NCBI GenBank assembly: GCA_031291675.1
Contig: JARLIO010000031.1
Coordinates: forward strand, 16,866 to 80,865
Direction: 5' to 3'
From: Azospirillaceae bacterium
GTDB lineage: Bacteria; Pseudomonadota; Alphaproteobacteria; Azospirillales; Azospirillaceae
Length of the DNA stretch: 64,000 bases
Under the pieces are notes generated by a model. That model saw nothing but the letters and a program-made list of their open reading frames with translations. It did no database searches and was not told where the DNA came from. The position numbers and the translations under genes were made by a program. This document shows positions 49,466 to 58,475 of the stretch, piece after piece. Each line of letters begins with the position of its first letter. The stretch's first letter is position 1.

Positions 49466-50998
49466 TCACTCCTCGCCATTGAGGTCATCGGGCAATCCGG
49501 CGACGAGGGCCGGATACAGGTTGAACGGTTCCGTCCGCAAAAGCTGCTCGCGGGCCATCAAGGGCGACATGCCCTTCCGTCGCACGAAGGAGCGGTACAT
49601 CACCTTCAGGACCGACAGCACCTCGTCAGGTGGCTGTTCGGCAAAGTTCACGCGCGGCGTTTCGTGATTCTCGGTGGTGTCGAGCCAGATGCGCTGGACC
49701 GGAACGGTCTCCTCGATCACTCTCAGCATCGCCTTGACCTGGGGGAGCAGTCCACCGACCTCATCGAGAACCGCCTTGACGGCAGGGTGGGATTCGTCGA
49801 TGCGGTAGCGCATCCCACCCTGGAAGCGCTCCGGACGCCACGCCTGAACGACCGGCCCCGCGCTTGCGGTCCGAGTCACCTGTCCCCGATGGGCGAAGAC
49901 GTCGCGCGCCCGTCGGCGGGTATCCTCGGCGAGCCTCGTCAGCCGTGGCCTGATCGCCGCCGGTGGCCTTGCCGCTGACTTGCGGATATCGATCTTCCAC
50001 TCGTCGTCGAGTGTGTTGGGAAGGTCCAGGCGGATCCGCGCCAGCCGGTGGGCTTCCTCCTTTGTCCAGGAGCGCCGCTGACCCAGCCCCAGCCAGCTTC
50101 CCGCCACCAGGAGGCGCGAGTTCCGGTAGACGTAGAACCCCTGCTGGGCCGTCCAGCCGTCGGGCCCGCCCGCGGACACCGCCGTGTCGGCGTCCAGGTG
50201 ATCCTTGTGGGGAAGGACATGGCACTGCACCTCGATCATCTTCGGCGCTGCCCCCAGCCGTTCGACCGGTGACGTCCATGTGGCCGAATGCGACAGAAGG
50301 AACGGATCCCAGGGCCTGACCTGCCGACAATTGATGAATATCCGCAGCTTTGGATGCGAGCCGTCGAGGAAGCGGTGGAACACCATGGCGAGGTGGCGTT
50401 CAACGCCGTCGACGAGGTCGAGGAAGTCCTGCTCAACGAACCCCGTAGTCACGATGCGGTCGAGCCGCTCCCAAAGGACGAGCGTTTTGGCCCCGAACGA
50501 CGCAAGTGGGGCCAAGTGCTCCTCAGAACCCGGTGCTGGCCCCTCCAGAAGGTGCCAGCCATTGTCAATGCTGTTGGCCAACACATCCAAGTCCCACCGC
50601 AGGCAGGAGGTGACACCGTTCTTCCGGCTTGATACGGTCAGGCATCGGCACTGCGAGAACGAGGCCGTCTTCAGACCCAGACCAAAACGTCCGAGGTCAT
50701 GGCTCGCCCGTCCTTCCAACGGACTGCGCTCGCCAAGGCGCATGGCGCTGTCGAGTTCGCCATCGTCCATGCCAGACCCGTCATCGAGAACAGTGATGCG
50801 GCTATCAACTCCGCCCCAATGGAACCCCAGGTCCACGCGGGTTGCCCCCGCCGCGATGCTGTTGTCGATGATGTCCGCCAGAGCGGTCGCCGTCGAATAG
50901 CCCAGCCCGCGAAGGGCCTCGATCATCGCGCTGGCTTTCGGCGGGGCGGGGCGGGAATTCAGGATGGCGGTCATCGGTTCGTGGTCTCGCATGGTCAT
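49466..50998 (-). CDS. MORC/MutL-like GHKL ATPase
   Basis: 510-residue ATPase of the gyrase/Hsp90/MutL superfamily. Motif I is ADIIDNS (41-47); the usual catalytic Glu is Asp42. Motif II is DDGSGM (72-77) and motif III GRFGLGLK (103-110). Residues about 200-330 form an S5-type domain. ATP-driven dimer closure around DNA is the expected role. The start overlaps the sigma-factor stop (TGATG; a GTG at 51001 is also possible), so the two are translationally coupled. MORC-like prokaryotic ATPases of this kind are known in restriction loci with Z1 helicases. Confidence 0.9.
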   Translation of the reverse strand: MTMRDHEPMTAILNSRPAPPKASAMIEALRGLGYSTATALADIIDNSIAAGATRVDLGFHWGGVDSRITVLDDGSGMDDGELDSAMRLGERSPLEGRASHDLGRFGLGLKTASFSQCRCLTVSSRKNGVTSCLRWDLDVLANSIDNGWHLLEGPAPGSEEHLAPLASFGAKTLVLWERLDRIVTTGFVEQDFLDLVDGVERHLAMVFHRFLDGSHPKLRIFINCRQVRPWDPFLLSHSATWTSPVERLGAAPKMIEVQCHVLPHKDHLDADTAVSAGGPDGWTAQQGFYVYRNSRLLVAGSWLGLGQRRSWTKEEAHRLARIRLDLPNTLDDEWKIDIRKSAARPPAAIRPRLTRLAEDTRRRARDVFAHRGQVTRTASAGPVVQAWRPERFQGGMRYRIDESHPAVKAVLDEVGGLLPQVKAMLRVIEETVPVQRIWLDTTENHETPRVNFAEQPPDEVLSVLKVMYRSFVRRKGMSPLMAREQLLRTEPFNLYPALVAGLPDDLNGEE

Positions 50999-53154
50999 CA
51001 CAGAAGCGGCCGGAATTTCTTAAGGCGCAGGGGATGGGAGAGATGGGCGAGCGCCTTGGATTCGATCTGGCGAATGCGTTCGCGCGTCACCCCGTATCGC
51101 TGCCCGACCTCCTCCAGCGTGTGTTCGCTGTCCTCCCCGATGCCGAAGCGCAGACAAATTACGTCCTGGTCGCGGCTGTCCATGCCCGACAGTTCCTCGC
51201 AGATGATGGCCTCGCGCTCCTTCTGAAGAATTCCGTCCTCGGGTGACGGCGCGGAATCGACCAGCACGTCGGAAAGCCTGTTTTCGTTGGCGTCCCCCTC
51301 GTCGAGGGACGCGACGTCGTGCAAGAGAACCAGTGCCTTCGCGGCCTTCGCTTCGCTGATTTCCAGCTTTGCCGCCAGTTCCTGGGCAGTGGGTTCACGA
51401 CCTCGCAGGATTTCATGTTCCTGTCTGGCCCGCCGAACCTTGTTGATGAACTCCACCATATGCACCGGCACACGGATGAGCCGCGACTGGTCTGCAATGG
51501 CCCGGGAAATCCCCTGCCGAATCCACCAAGTGGCGTACGTTGAGAACTTGTTGCCCCTGGAGTAGTCGAACTTCTCGACCGCCTTCATCAGCCCCAGGCT
51601 TCCTTCCTGCACGATGTCCATGAGCGGAAGGCCGCGCCTCTGGTATTTCCTGGCGATCCAGAACACCATTTTCTGGTTGCTGTGAAACAGCCTGTCTTTG
51701 GCCTTCCTGGTCTTCTCCAACCCGGCGGACAGCCTTTCACGGATCGCCTGGTCGGCCTCCTTGTCCTCGACGACGCTCCGCAGGCGTTCGACGAACTTCT
51801 CGCGCAGACCAAGCGCCTGGATACGGCGGCCGAGTTCCTGTGTCAGTGCTGGGCGGTACTCAGGTGCTGCAACTCCAAGCGCGGCATAGCCTTCCCGTAA
51901 GGAGGTGATGCGGGCGGACAAAGCCGCAGGGAGCAGGATGTCGGCGGCAGCTTCATCCTCCCCGACTTCGTCCGGCATGTCGTCTGGGTCATCGTCGAGA
52001 GGCGCGTCCGCATCCATGTACGCCGGATCGTCGGCGATCACGCTGTCCCACTCGATCTCATGCCGCTCGGCTTGGTCCACGGTTTCAAGGATGACGTTCA
52101 TTGCCACGCTGGACGACGCGACCGCCGTCAACGCCATGGACATCCCGTCCTCCATGGCTCGTCCGATGGCCTGTTCGTCCTCCCTGGACAGCACCTTGAT
52201 GTTCGACAGGGCGTTCAGATACTGGGTGAGCGGCTCCTCCCTCCTTTCCAGGCAGGTCCTCAGGAACTGCATCGCTTCGCTGATTTCCAGACTGTACCGC
52301 TCTTCGGTCTCGCCGTCTGGGCCGTCGAAGATGATCCTGGCGTCCTCGTCGTCCCCAACCCTGACGCCGAGGTCCCCGAGCGTCATGCGCAACATGGCGT
52401 CGTAGTCCACCACGCCTTCGTCATCGCCATCGACACCCATGGCAGGGGTGATGCTTTCGATGAGGCTCTCCGGCACCTCGCCGTCCCGAAGAGCGGCCAG
52501 GACCAGGGTGGAGGCGTCACCCAGCCACCGCGTCTCCTCCTCGTTGTCTCGACGTCGACGCCGTCTTGCGATCAACTCCGGCAGTGTGATTTCGACATCC
52601 GACCAGTCCTCGTCGAGGTCGATCGGAATATGCTCCCCGAGTCCCCGCTGAGTGCTCCTGACGTCCGGCAGAACCAGTGGATCCTCGGGCGGCGGAGGCA
52701 GGTTGACTTCCGGCTGCCATCCCGAAAGATCAAGTTCACCTTCCTCCTCGTTGAGAGGTATGACGTCGATCGATACGGTCTCCGGTAGGGGCGGGCTTGG
52801 GCCCCAGGGATCTGGTTCCGGCGCAGCGGGCGATTCAACCTTCAGGACCCGCTGAAGCAGCTCCCAGACGTCAGACCGCTTGTTCTGGATCGCCACGTCC
52901 AGCGCGGTGACCCCGGCGCAATCCTTGGCTGCGACATCCGCTCCGGCCTCCAGAAGGATTGCGCAGATGTTCGCGTACCCCTTGGCTGCCGCGATGAAAA
53001 GGGGTGTCTGTCCCTTTGCGTCCTGTGAGTTGACGTTATGCCCGATCCCCAAGTGATGCCGCACGGCGGCTTCGATCCCCAGCGCGACAGCCTGCTTGAA
53101 CGTGCCTGACAGACGGGGAACGGCGTCAGGATGAGGATAGCCCAGGGTTTTCAT
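50998..53154 (-). CDS. Ankyrin-repeat / RpoD-like sigma70 fusion
   Basis: 718-residue fusion. Residues about 44-105 hold two ankyrin repeats (DAKGQTPLFIAAAKGYANIC; DCAGVTALDVAIQNKRSDVW). An acidic linker follows, then sigma region 1.2 (QYLNALSNIKVLSREDEQAI), a long acidic non-conserved insert, and near-canonical regions 2.1-2.4 (YATWWIRQGISRAIADQSRL), 3 (TAQELAAKLEISEAKA) and 4.2 (VTRERIRQIESKALAHL). The -10 and -35 recognition residues resemble RpoD (Gln of WWIRQ kept, next Thr replaced by Ser), so it should read housekeeping-like promoters. It leads the defence operon. Region 1.1 is absent. Confidence 0.9.
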   Translation of the reverse strand: MKTLGYPHPDAVPRLSGTFKQAVALGIEAAVRHHLGIGHNVNSQDAKGQTPLFIAAAKGYANICAILLEAGADVAAKDCAGVTALDVAIQNKRSDVWELLQRVLKVESPAAPEPDPWGPSPPLPETVSIDVIPLNEEEGELDLSGWQPEVNLPPPPEDPLVLPDVRSTQRGLGEHIPIDLDEDWSDVEITLPELIARRRRRRDNEEETRWLGDASTLVLAALRDGEVPESLIESITPAMGVDGDDEGVVDYDAMLRMTLGDLGVRVGDDEDARIIFDGPDGETEERYSLEISEAMQFLRTCLERREEPLTQYLNALSNIKVLSREDEQAIGRAMEDGMSMALTAVASSSVAMNVILETVDQAERHEIEWDSVIADDPAYMDADAPLDDDPDDMPDEVGEDEAAADILLPAALSARITSLREGYAALGVAAPEYRPALTQELGRRIQALGLREKFVERLRSVVEDKEADQAIRERLSAGLEKTRKAKDRLFHSNQKMVFWIARKYQRRGLPLMDIVQEGSLGLMKAVEKFDYSRGNKFSTYATWWIRQGISRAIADQSRLIRVPVHMVEFINKVRRARQEHEILRGREPTAQELAAKLEISEAKAAKALVLLHDVASLDEGDANENRLSDVLVDSAPSPEDGILQKEREAIICEELSGMDSRDQDVICLRFGIGEDSEHTLEEVGQRYGVTRERIRQIESKALAHLSHPLRLKKFRPLL

Positions 53155-53595
53155 CAATCAATACATCTGCCTTTCTCAGGCGCCGGCCGTCATATGATTG
53201 TCCTTTTTCCGGGGCATGCCGTTTCCTCACCGGGCGACGTCGATTCAACCTTCACGGATGGCCTGTGCTCCCATATGGCGCGCGGGTATGCAAGAGAAAG
53301 TGGGAAAGGTGCGCCATCCGCGCGGTGGCGGGACCTCTGACGGCGTCGAGCATTGCCAAAAGATCAATGTTCTCGGCGCCGGGGTGGCCAGGATCGCGCC
53401 CCGCGACGATCCTGCCGGCCGGGGAGCGAGGCTTCGATTGATCCGGGCGATAGGCTGGAAACCGACGCTCAACATAAGCAGGGCACGGCTCGGCGGGAGG
53501 GTGCCGTAGGCGCCTGCCGTGCCCCCGTCATGTGCCGGGGCGCGGGCGCACATCGCTTGGTCTTCGCGCAACGAGAACCGACTCGCTACGAGATT
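53155..53595. other. 441-nt stretch at the upstream edge of the island
   Basis: No credible gene. It must contain the island promoter (minus strand, near 53160-53250) and the broken junction with coxM. The first 60 nt are relatively AT-rich. I found no integrase remnant, tRNA fragment or repeat shared with the other edge (42074-42204). Confidence 0.5.
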
Positions 53596-54390
53596 CTAGC
53601 TGATCGCCGCGACCGCACGCCGTGCCAGCACCATGATCAGATGGGCGCGATAGGCCGCACTGGCATGGATGTCGCTATTGAGGCCGTCGTCGTCGACCGT
53701 GATCCCGGTCAGGGCCGCGGGCGAAAAATCGGCGGCCAGGGCGTCCTCGATCGCCGGGACCCGAAACACGGTGGCGCCGGCACCGGTCACCGCGACCCGG
53801 ACCCCGTCCACGGTCCGGGCCACGAAGACGCCGGCCGTGGCATAGCGGCTGGCCGGGTTCGGGAATTTGCGGTAGGCCGCGCGCTGCGGTACCGGGAACC
53901 GCACCGATGTGACGATTTCGCCCGGGTCGAGTGCGGTTTCGAACATGCCGGTAAAGAAATCATCCGCGGCGATGCTTCGGCGATCGGTTTCGATCGTGGC
54001 CCCCAGGCCCAGCACCGCGCCGGGATAGTCGGCGGCCGGATCATTGTTGCTGATCGAACCGCCCAGGGTGCCGCGGTTGCGCACCTGGCGATCGCCGATT
54101 TCCCCGGCCAAGGCCGCCAGCGCCGGGATCACCCGCAGGACCAGGGCCGAGGCCGCGACGTCGGCATGCAGCGTCATGGCGCCGATCACCAGCGCGTCGC
54201 CGTCTTCGCGGATGCCCTGCAACGCCGCGATCCGCGACAGGTCAATGACCGCCTCGGGTTGGGCCAGACGCTGTTTGAGCGTCGGCAGCAGGGTTTGCCC
54301 GCCCGCCAGAAATTTGGCCTCGCTCCGTTGCGCCAGTAGGGCAACCGCGTCGGCCACAGTCGTCGGACGAAGATAATCGAAGTCATACAT
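53596..54390 (-). CDS. coxM: CoxM-like FAD-binding subunit
   Basis: 264-residue medium subunit of a molybdenum hydroxylase, carrying electrons from the Fe-S subunit to FAD. The two FAD loops are present: [13 protein letters not shown] near residue 29 and [17 protein letters not shown] near 111. ATG 54390 lies 18 nt after the coxL stop. It is the last gene of the structural part before the inserted island. Confidence 0.93.
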   Translation of the reverse strand: MYDFDYLRPTTVADAVALLAQRSEAKFLAGGQTLLPTLKQRLAQPEAVIDLSRIAALQGIREDGDALVIGAMTLHADVAASALVLRVIPALAALAGEIGDRQVRNRGTLGGSISNNDPAADYPGAVLGLGATIETDRRSIAADDFFTGMFETALDPGEIVTSVRFPVPQRAAYRKFPNPASRYATAGVFVARTVDGVRVAVTGAGATVFRVPAIEDALAADFSPAALTGITVDDDGLNSDIHASAAYRAHLIMVLARRAVAAIS

Positions 54391-54408
54391 GGCTCGAACT
54401 CCCCCGTT

Positions 54409-56829
54409 TCATTCAGCGGCTTGGGCCGGCATGGCGTCGCGCAGCGCGCGCCAGACCCGCTCCGGCGTCGCCGGCATGTCGAGATGGGTGATGCCCCGGT
54501 CGGCCAGGGCGTCAACGACGGCATTCATCACCGCGGCCGATCCGCCGATCGTTCCGGCCTCGCCGCAGCCTTTGACACCAAGCGGATTGTGGGTGCAGGG
54601 CGCTTCCTCGTGATAGGCGACCTGAAAGGACGGCAGGTCGTCGGCGCGCGGCATGCAATAGTCCATGTAGGAACCGGTCAGCAATTGCCCCGACTGGCTG
54701 TCATAGACGCAGTTTTCCATCAGCGCCTGGCCGATGCCCTGGGCGATGCCGCCATGGACCTGGCCTTCGACGATCATCGGGTTGATGACCTTGCCGAAAT
54801 CGTCGGCCGCGACAAAGGCCAGGATTTTGGTCACGCCGGTGTCGGGATCGATTTCCAGTTCGCAGATCTGGCAGCCATTGGGGAAGGTGAAGTTCTTGGG
54901 GTCGTAGAATGACTGTTCGTCCAGCCCGGGTTCGAGTTCGTCGAGCGGGTAATTGTGCGGAACATAGGCCGACAGGGCGATGTCGGCGATCCCCAGCGCG
55001 CGGTCGGTTCCGGCCACGGAAAACCGGCCGGCGTTGAATTCGATGTCGGTCTCGGCGGCTTCCAGCATATGGGCCGCGATCTTCCGGCCTTTGGCGACAA
55101 TCTTGTCCATGGCCTTGGCAATCGCCGAGCCCCCGACGGCCAGCGAGCGCGAGCCATAGGTCCCCATGCCGAAGGGCACCTTGCTGGTGTCGCCATGGAC
55201 GATCTCGATCTTGTCGATCGGGATGCCGAAGCGATCGGATACCAGTTGCGAGAACGTGGTTTCGTGGCCCTGGCCGTGGCTGTGCGAACCGGTGAACACC
55301 GTGACCGACCCGGTGGGATGGAACCGGACCTCGGCGGACTCGTAGAGACCGGCGCGGGCGCCCAGGGCCCCGGCGATGTTCGACGGTGCGATGCCGCAGG
55401 CCTCGATGTAATTGGCAAAGCCGATGCCGCGCAACTTGCCGCGGCGCGCGGAGTCGGCTTTGCGCGCCGGGAAGCCGGCATAGTCGATCAGCGTCAAGGC
55501 CTCGTCGAGATCCCGGTGGAACAGGCCACAGTCATATTCCAGCGCGACCGGCGTCGCATAGGGCATCGCCGACGGTGGAATGAAGTTGCGCCGGCGCAAT
55601 TCCGCCCTGTCGATCCCGAGTTCGCGCGCCGCGTTTTCGACCAGTCGTTCGATGACATAGCAGGCTTCGGGCCGCCCGGCGCCGCGATAGGCGTCGACCG
55701 GCACGGTATGGGTGAACACCGCCCTGACTTCGGCATAGATCGCCGGGGTGGCGTATTGGCCGGCCAGCAGCGTGGCATAGAGATAGGTCGGCACCGAGGG
55801 GGCGAAGGTCGAAAGATAGGCCCCCATATTGGCAATGGTATTGACCCGCAATCCGAGGAATTTGCCGTTCGCGTCGAGCGCCAGCTCGGCATGGGTGACA
55901 TGGTCGCGGCCATGGGCGTCGGACATGAAGCTTTCCGAGCGGTCCGCCGTCCATTTGACCGGCCGATGGATCTTCCTTGCCGCCCAGGTCACCAGGGCCT
56001 CTTCGGCATAATGGAAGATCTTGGAGCCGAAACCGCCGCCGACGTCAGGCGCGATCACCCGCAATTTGTGCTCCGGAATGCCGAGTACGAAGCCGCCCAT
56101 CAGCAGGCGGATGACGTGGGGATTCTGGCTCGTGGTCCACAGGGTATAATCGTCGGTCGCGCGGTCGTACTCACCGATCGCGGCGCGCGGTTCCATCGCG
56201 TTGGCGATCAGCCGGTTGTTGATCAGATCGATCCGCGTGACGTGGTGGGCGCGGGCGAAGGCGGCGTCGACCGCGGCGGGGTCACCCAGGTGCCAGTCAA
56301 AGCACAGATTGCTGGCGGCCTGGTCATGGACCAGCGGGGCGCCCGGGGCCAGCGCATCCCGGGTGCCGGTCACGGCCGGCAGCTCCTGATAATCCACCAC
56401 GATCAACTCGGCGGCGTCACGGGCCTGTGCCTTGGTTTCAGCCAGAACCAGCGCCACCTGATCGCCGACATGGCGCACCCGGTCGGTGACCAGGGGCGGG
56501 TGGGGCGGTTCGATCATCGGCGAGCCGTCCTTGGAATGGATCTGCCAGCCGCACGGCAGGCTGCCGACCTTGTCGGCGACCAGGTCGGCGCCGGTGAAGA
56601 TCGCGACCACGCCCGGAGCCGCCCGCGCCGCCGTCAGATCGAAACCACCGATCCGGGCGTGGGCGTAGGGGGAGCGCAGGATAAAGGCGTGGACCTGATG
56701 AGGCCGGTTGATGTCGTCGGTGTAGGTGCCGCGGCCGGTCAGGAACCGCTGATCTTCCCGGCGCCGGATCGAGGCGCCGATGCCGCTTGGGTTTGCCCCC
56801 GCTGGATGGGTCCCCGCTGGATTGGTCAT
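54409..56829 (-). CDS. coxL: CoxL-like molybdenum-binding large subunit, form II
   Basis: 806-residue catalytic subunit of the xanthine-oxidase family. [15 protein letters not shown], the active-site loop [14 protein letters not shown] (about 390), [16 protein letters not shown] and the C-terminal [13 protein letters not shown] (Glu base) are present. The loop is the form II type (AYRGAGR) rather than the form I CO-dehydrogenase type (AYxCSFR), so CO oxidation is not assured. The N-terminus has a duplicated NPAGTHPAG from a 15-bp repeat. It lies between coxS and coxM. Confidence 0.93.
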   Translation of the reverse strand: MTNPAGTHPAGANPSGIGASIRRREDQRFLTGRGTYTDDINRPHQVHAFILRSPYAHARIGGFDLTAARAAPGVVAIFTGADLVADKVGSLPCGWQIHSKDGSPMIEPPHPPLVTDRVRHVGDQVALVLAETKAQARDAAELIVVDYQELPAVTGTRDALAPGAPLVHDQAASNLCFDWHLGDPAAVDAAFARAHHVTRIDLINNRLIANAMEPRAAIGEYDRATDDYTLWTTSQNPHVIRLLMGGFVLGIPEHKLRVIAPDVGGGFGSKIFHYAEEALVTWAARKIHRPVKWTADRSESFMSDAHGRDHVTHAELALDANGKFLGLRVNTIANMGAYLSTFAPSVPTYLYATLLAGQYATPAIYAEVRAVFTHTVPVDAYRGAGRPEACYVIERLVENAARELGIDRAELRRRNFIPPSAMPYATPVALEYDCGLFHRDLDEALTLIDYAGFPARKADSARRGKLRGIGFANYIEACGIAPSNIAGALGARAGLYESAEVRFHPTGSVTVFTGSHSHGQGHETTFSQLVSDRFGIPIDKIEIVHGDTSKVPFGMGTYGSRSLAVGGSAIAKAMDKIVAKGRKIAAHMLEAAETDIEFNAGRFSVAGTDRALGIADIALSAYVPHNYPLDELEPGLDEQSFYDPKNFTFPNGCQICELEIDPDTGVTKILAFVAADDFGKVINPMIVEGQVHGGIAQGIGQALMENCVYDSQSGQLLTGSYMDYCMPRADDLPSFQVAYHEEAPCTHNPLGVKGCGEAGTIGGSAAVMNAVVDALADRGITHLDMPATPERVWRALRDAMPAQAAE
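56797..56826 (-). repeat. 15-bp tandem repeat at the start of coxL
   Basis: CCCCGCTGGATGGGT followed by CCCCGCTGGATTGGT (14 of 15 identical, plus-strand reading). In frame, it duplicates five codons just after the coxL start. Confidence 0.8.
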
Positions 56830-56896
56830 CGTCTCAACTCCCTGGGATCTGTTGTTGATCTTGTTGGTTTGTTGATGGTGCCAGTCGGTGGGCCGT

Positions 56897-57391
56897 TCAC
56901 TCGGCCGCTTGTGCCACCGGTTCGACCTGCATGGCTTCGGCGCCAGCCAGGATCGCCTTGACGATGTTATGATAGCCGGTACAGCGGCAGATATTGCCTT
57001 CCAGCCCGTCGCGGACCGCCTGTTCGGTGAGGTGTGGCGTGGTGCGCGCCAATTCGACGGCGCTCATGACCATGCCGGGGGTACAGAAACCATATTGCAG
57101 GCCATGATGTTGGCGGAACGCCGCCTGCATCGGGTGCAAGGTGCCGTCGGCGGCGGCCAGGCCCTCGATGGTGGTGACCTCGCGGCCGTCGGCCTGGGCC
57201 GCCAGCATGGTGCAGCTCTTGATCGAGCGGCCGTCGACCAGGACGACGCAGGCCCCGCACTGGCTGGTGTCGCAGCCGACATGGGTTCCGGTCAGGCCCA
57301 GTTGTTCGCGCAGGAAGTGGACCAGCAGTGTCCGGCCTTCGACGGCACGGCTGACCGTGTTGCCATTGACCGTGATTGTGACCGTCGGCAT
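56897..57391 (-). CDS. coxS: CoxS-like [2Fe-2S] subunit
   Basis: 164-residue small subunit with two [2Fe-2S] clusters. The plant-ferredoxin cysteines are in [18 protein letters not shown] and SCTM (about 38-60), the second set in [10 protein letters not shown] and GNICRCTGY (about 100-140). ATG 57391 has GGAGGA upstream. It passes electrons from the Mo site to the flavin subunit. Confidence 0.95.
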   Translation of the reverse strand: MPTVTITVNGNTVSRAVEGRTLLVHFLREQLGLTGTHVGCDTSQCGACVVLVDGRSIKSCTMLAAQADGREVTTIEGLAAADGTLHPMQAAFRQHHGLQYGFCTPGMVMSAVELARTTPHLTEQAVRDGLEGNICRCTGYHNIVKAILAGAEAMQVEPVAQAAE

Positions 57392-57439
57392 CAAGAAATT
57401 CCTCCTCCGTTAGGGGTCAGGCGATCGGGATTTCGGCGT

Positions 57440-58084
57440 CTATTGAAACAGCCAGAGCAGGGCGGCGACCAGGATGATCACGCCGCCGACCCAGACCACG
57501 GGCGCCAACCCGCGGCCTGCGGTGTCGGGGACCGCGGCTGCGGGGGCGGCGTCTGCCGGTCCCGTCGGCGTGACAGGCAAGGCGTCGGGGCCACCCGCCT
57601 CCCCGCTGTCGGCGAGCGTCTCAAGCTCGGCAACGTCGTCGGTTTCGCCACCGACGATTTCGGTGAAGCGGACGAAGAAGTCCTCGGCCATCTTGCGCGC
57701 GGTGGCATCGACCAGGCGGGAGCCGATCTGTGCCAGTTTGCCACCGACCTGGGCGTGGGCGGCAAAGGTCAAAACCGTGGCGCTACCGTCCTCGGCCAGC
57801 GTGACCGTGGCCCCGCCCTTGCCAAAGCCGGCGACGCCGCCATTGCCTTCACCCTGGATGGTATAGCTGTTGGGCGGGTCGATGTCGGACAGGGTGACCT
57901 TGCCGCTGAAGCGGGCTTTGACCGGGCCGACCTTGGCCACGACCTTGGCGGTCATCTCGTGGTCCGACAGCTTCGCGATCTCTTCGCATCCGGGGATGCA
58001 TTGGCGCAGGATCTCCGGGTCATTCAGCGCAGCCCAGACCTGGGCTTTGACTGCCGGAATCCGATGCTCACCCGTCATTTCCAT
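57440..58084 (-). CDS. coxG: CoxG-like SRPBCC membrane-anchored protein
   Basis: 214-residue protein of the CoxG (SRPBCC/START-like) family. HRIPAVKAQVWAALNDPEIL and LRQCIPGCEEIAKLSDHEM (residues about 6-44) are diagnostic. An Ala/Pro-rich linker leads to a C-terminal membrane helix (WVGGVIILVAALLWLF). CoxG-type proteins can bind menaquinone-like quinones and recruit the hydroxylase to the membrane, which would fit electron delivery here. It is the first gene of the minus-strand operon; an internal ATG at 58078 is also possible. Confidence 0.9.
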   Translation of the reverse strand: MEMTGEHRIPAVKAQVWAALNDPEILRQCIPGCEEIAKLSDHEMTAKVVAKVGPVKARFSGKVTLSDIDPPNSYTIQGEGNGGVAGFGKGGATVTLAEDGSATVLTFAAHAQVGGKLAQIGSRLVDATARKMAEDFFVRFTEIVGGETDDVAELETLADSGEAGGPDALPVTPTGPADAAPAAAVPDTAGRGLAPVVWVGGVIILVAALLWLFQ

Positions 58085-58475
58085 TGTTGAGCGGTCCCTC
58101 TGATGCGGCTGGCCGTGGGTTCCGCCGGGACGCACGGTGATCCTGTGACGGCCGCCATTCCCGAACCGACCCTACGATACGAACAAGTCTGTCTTGTTGC
58201 ATTGGTACCTTGGTCTACTGGTGCGTCAACGACAACGGGCCGTGTGTTGGCGGGCCGTGTGTTGCCAGGATGACCGCAACCCGAAGCGGCGACCCCATTG
58301 TAGATGCTTAGATTGCTTCTCTTCGGACGCCAGCCGCGGCAAAAACGATGAAACAAACGTTAAACATTTCATAGCAATCCTGTGTCATAGTTGAGATGAC
58401 GGTTTCAACGTGGGGTCGAAGGCCGCGGCCCAGAACCTTGCCCCAACACCTCGGCCCAACAATTCGAAGGTGACT
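58085..58475. other. 391-nt divergent promoter region
   Basis: Between coxG (minus) and the chemoreceptor (plus). It must hold both promoters, none of which I can define. The only clear structure is the tandem repeat at 58236-58264. The 120 nt before the chemoreceptor (58310-58400) are AT-rich. Confidence 0.5.
58236..58264. repeat. 15-bp-period tandem repeat
   Basis: CGGGCCGTGTGTTG occurs at 58236-58249 and again at 58251-58264, a 15-bp period, between the divergent cox operon and chemoreceptor gene. Confidence 0.85.

Larger units (their letters stand above)
42205..53154 (-). other. Seven-gene defence island inserted in the cox operon
   Basis: All seven genes point the same way and most are tightly packed: ankyrin-sigma70, GHKL ATPase, Z1 helicase, PD-(D/E)XK, AIPR, Vsr, C5 methyltransferase. 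By eye it is somewhat less GC-rich than the flanking cox genes, with an AT-rich patch near 45100-45250. It separates coxM from coxD, which are adjacent in known clusters. No integrase, transposase, tRNA junction or long flanking repeat was found. The ATPase-Z1-nuclease-methylase core resembles MORC/MutL-type restriction systems predicted by comparative genomics. Confidence 0.85.

Noticed and set aside
53245..53571. 108-residue minus-strand frame in the island edge
   Set aside because: Low-complexity Pro/Arg/Ala composition, no ribosome site, no family match.
42074..53595. Search for attachment sites or flanking direct repeats of the island
   Set aside because: Only a 7-base match (TTCGCGC) was found between the two edges, which is expected by chance.
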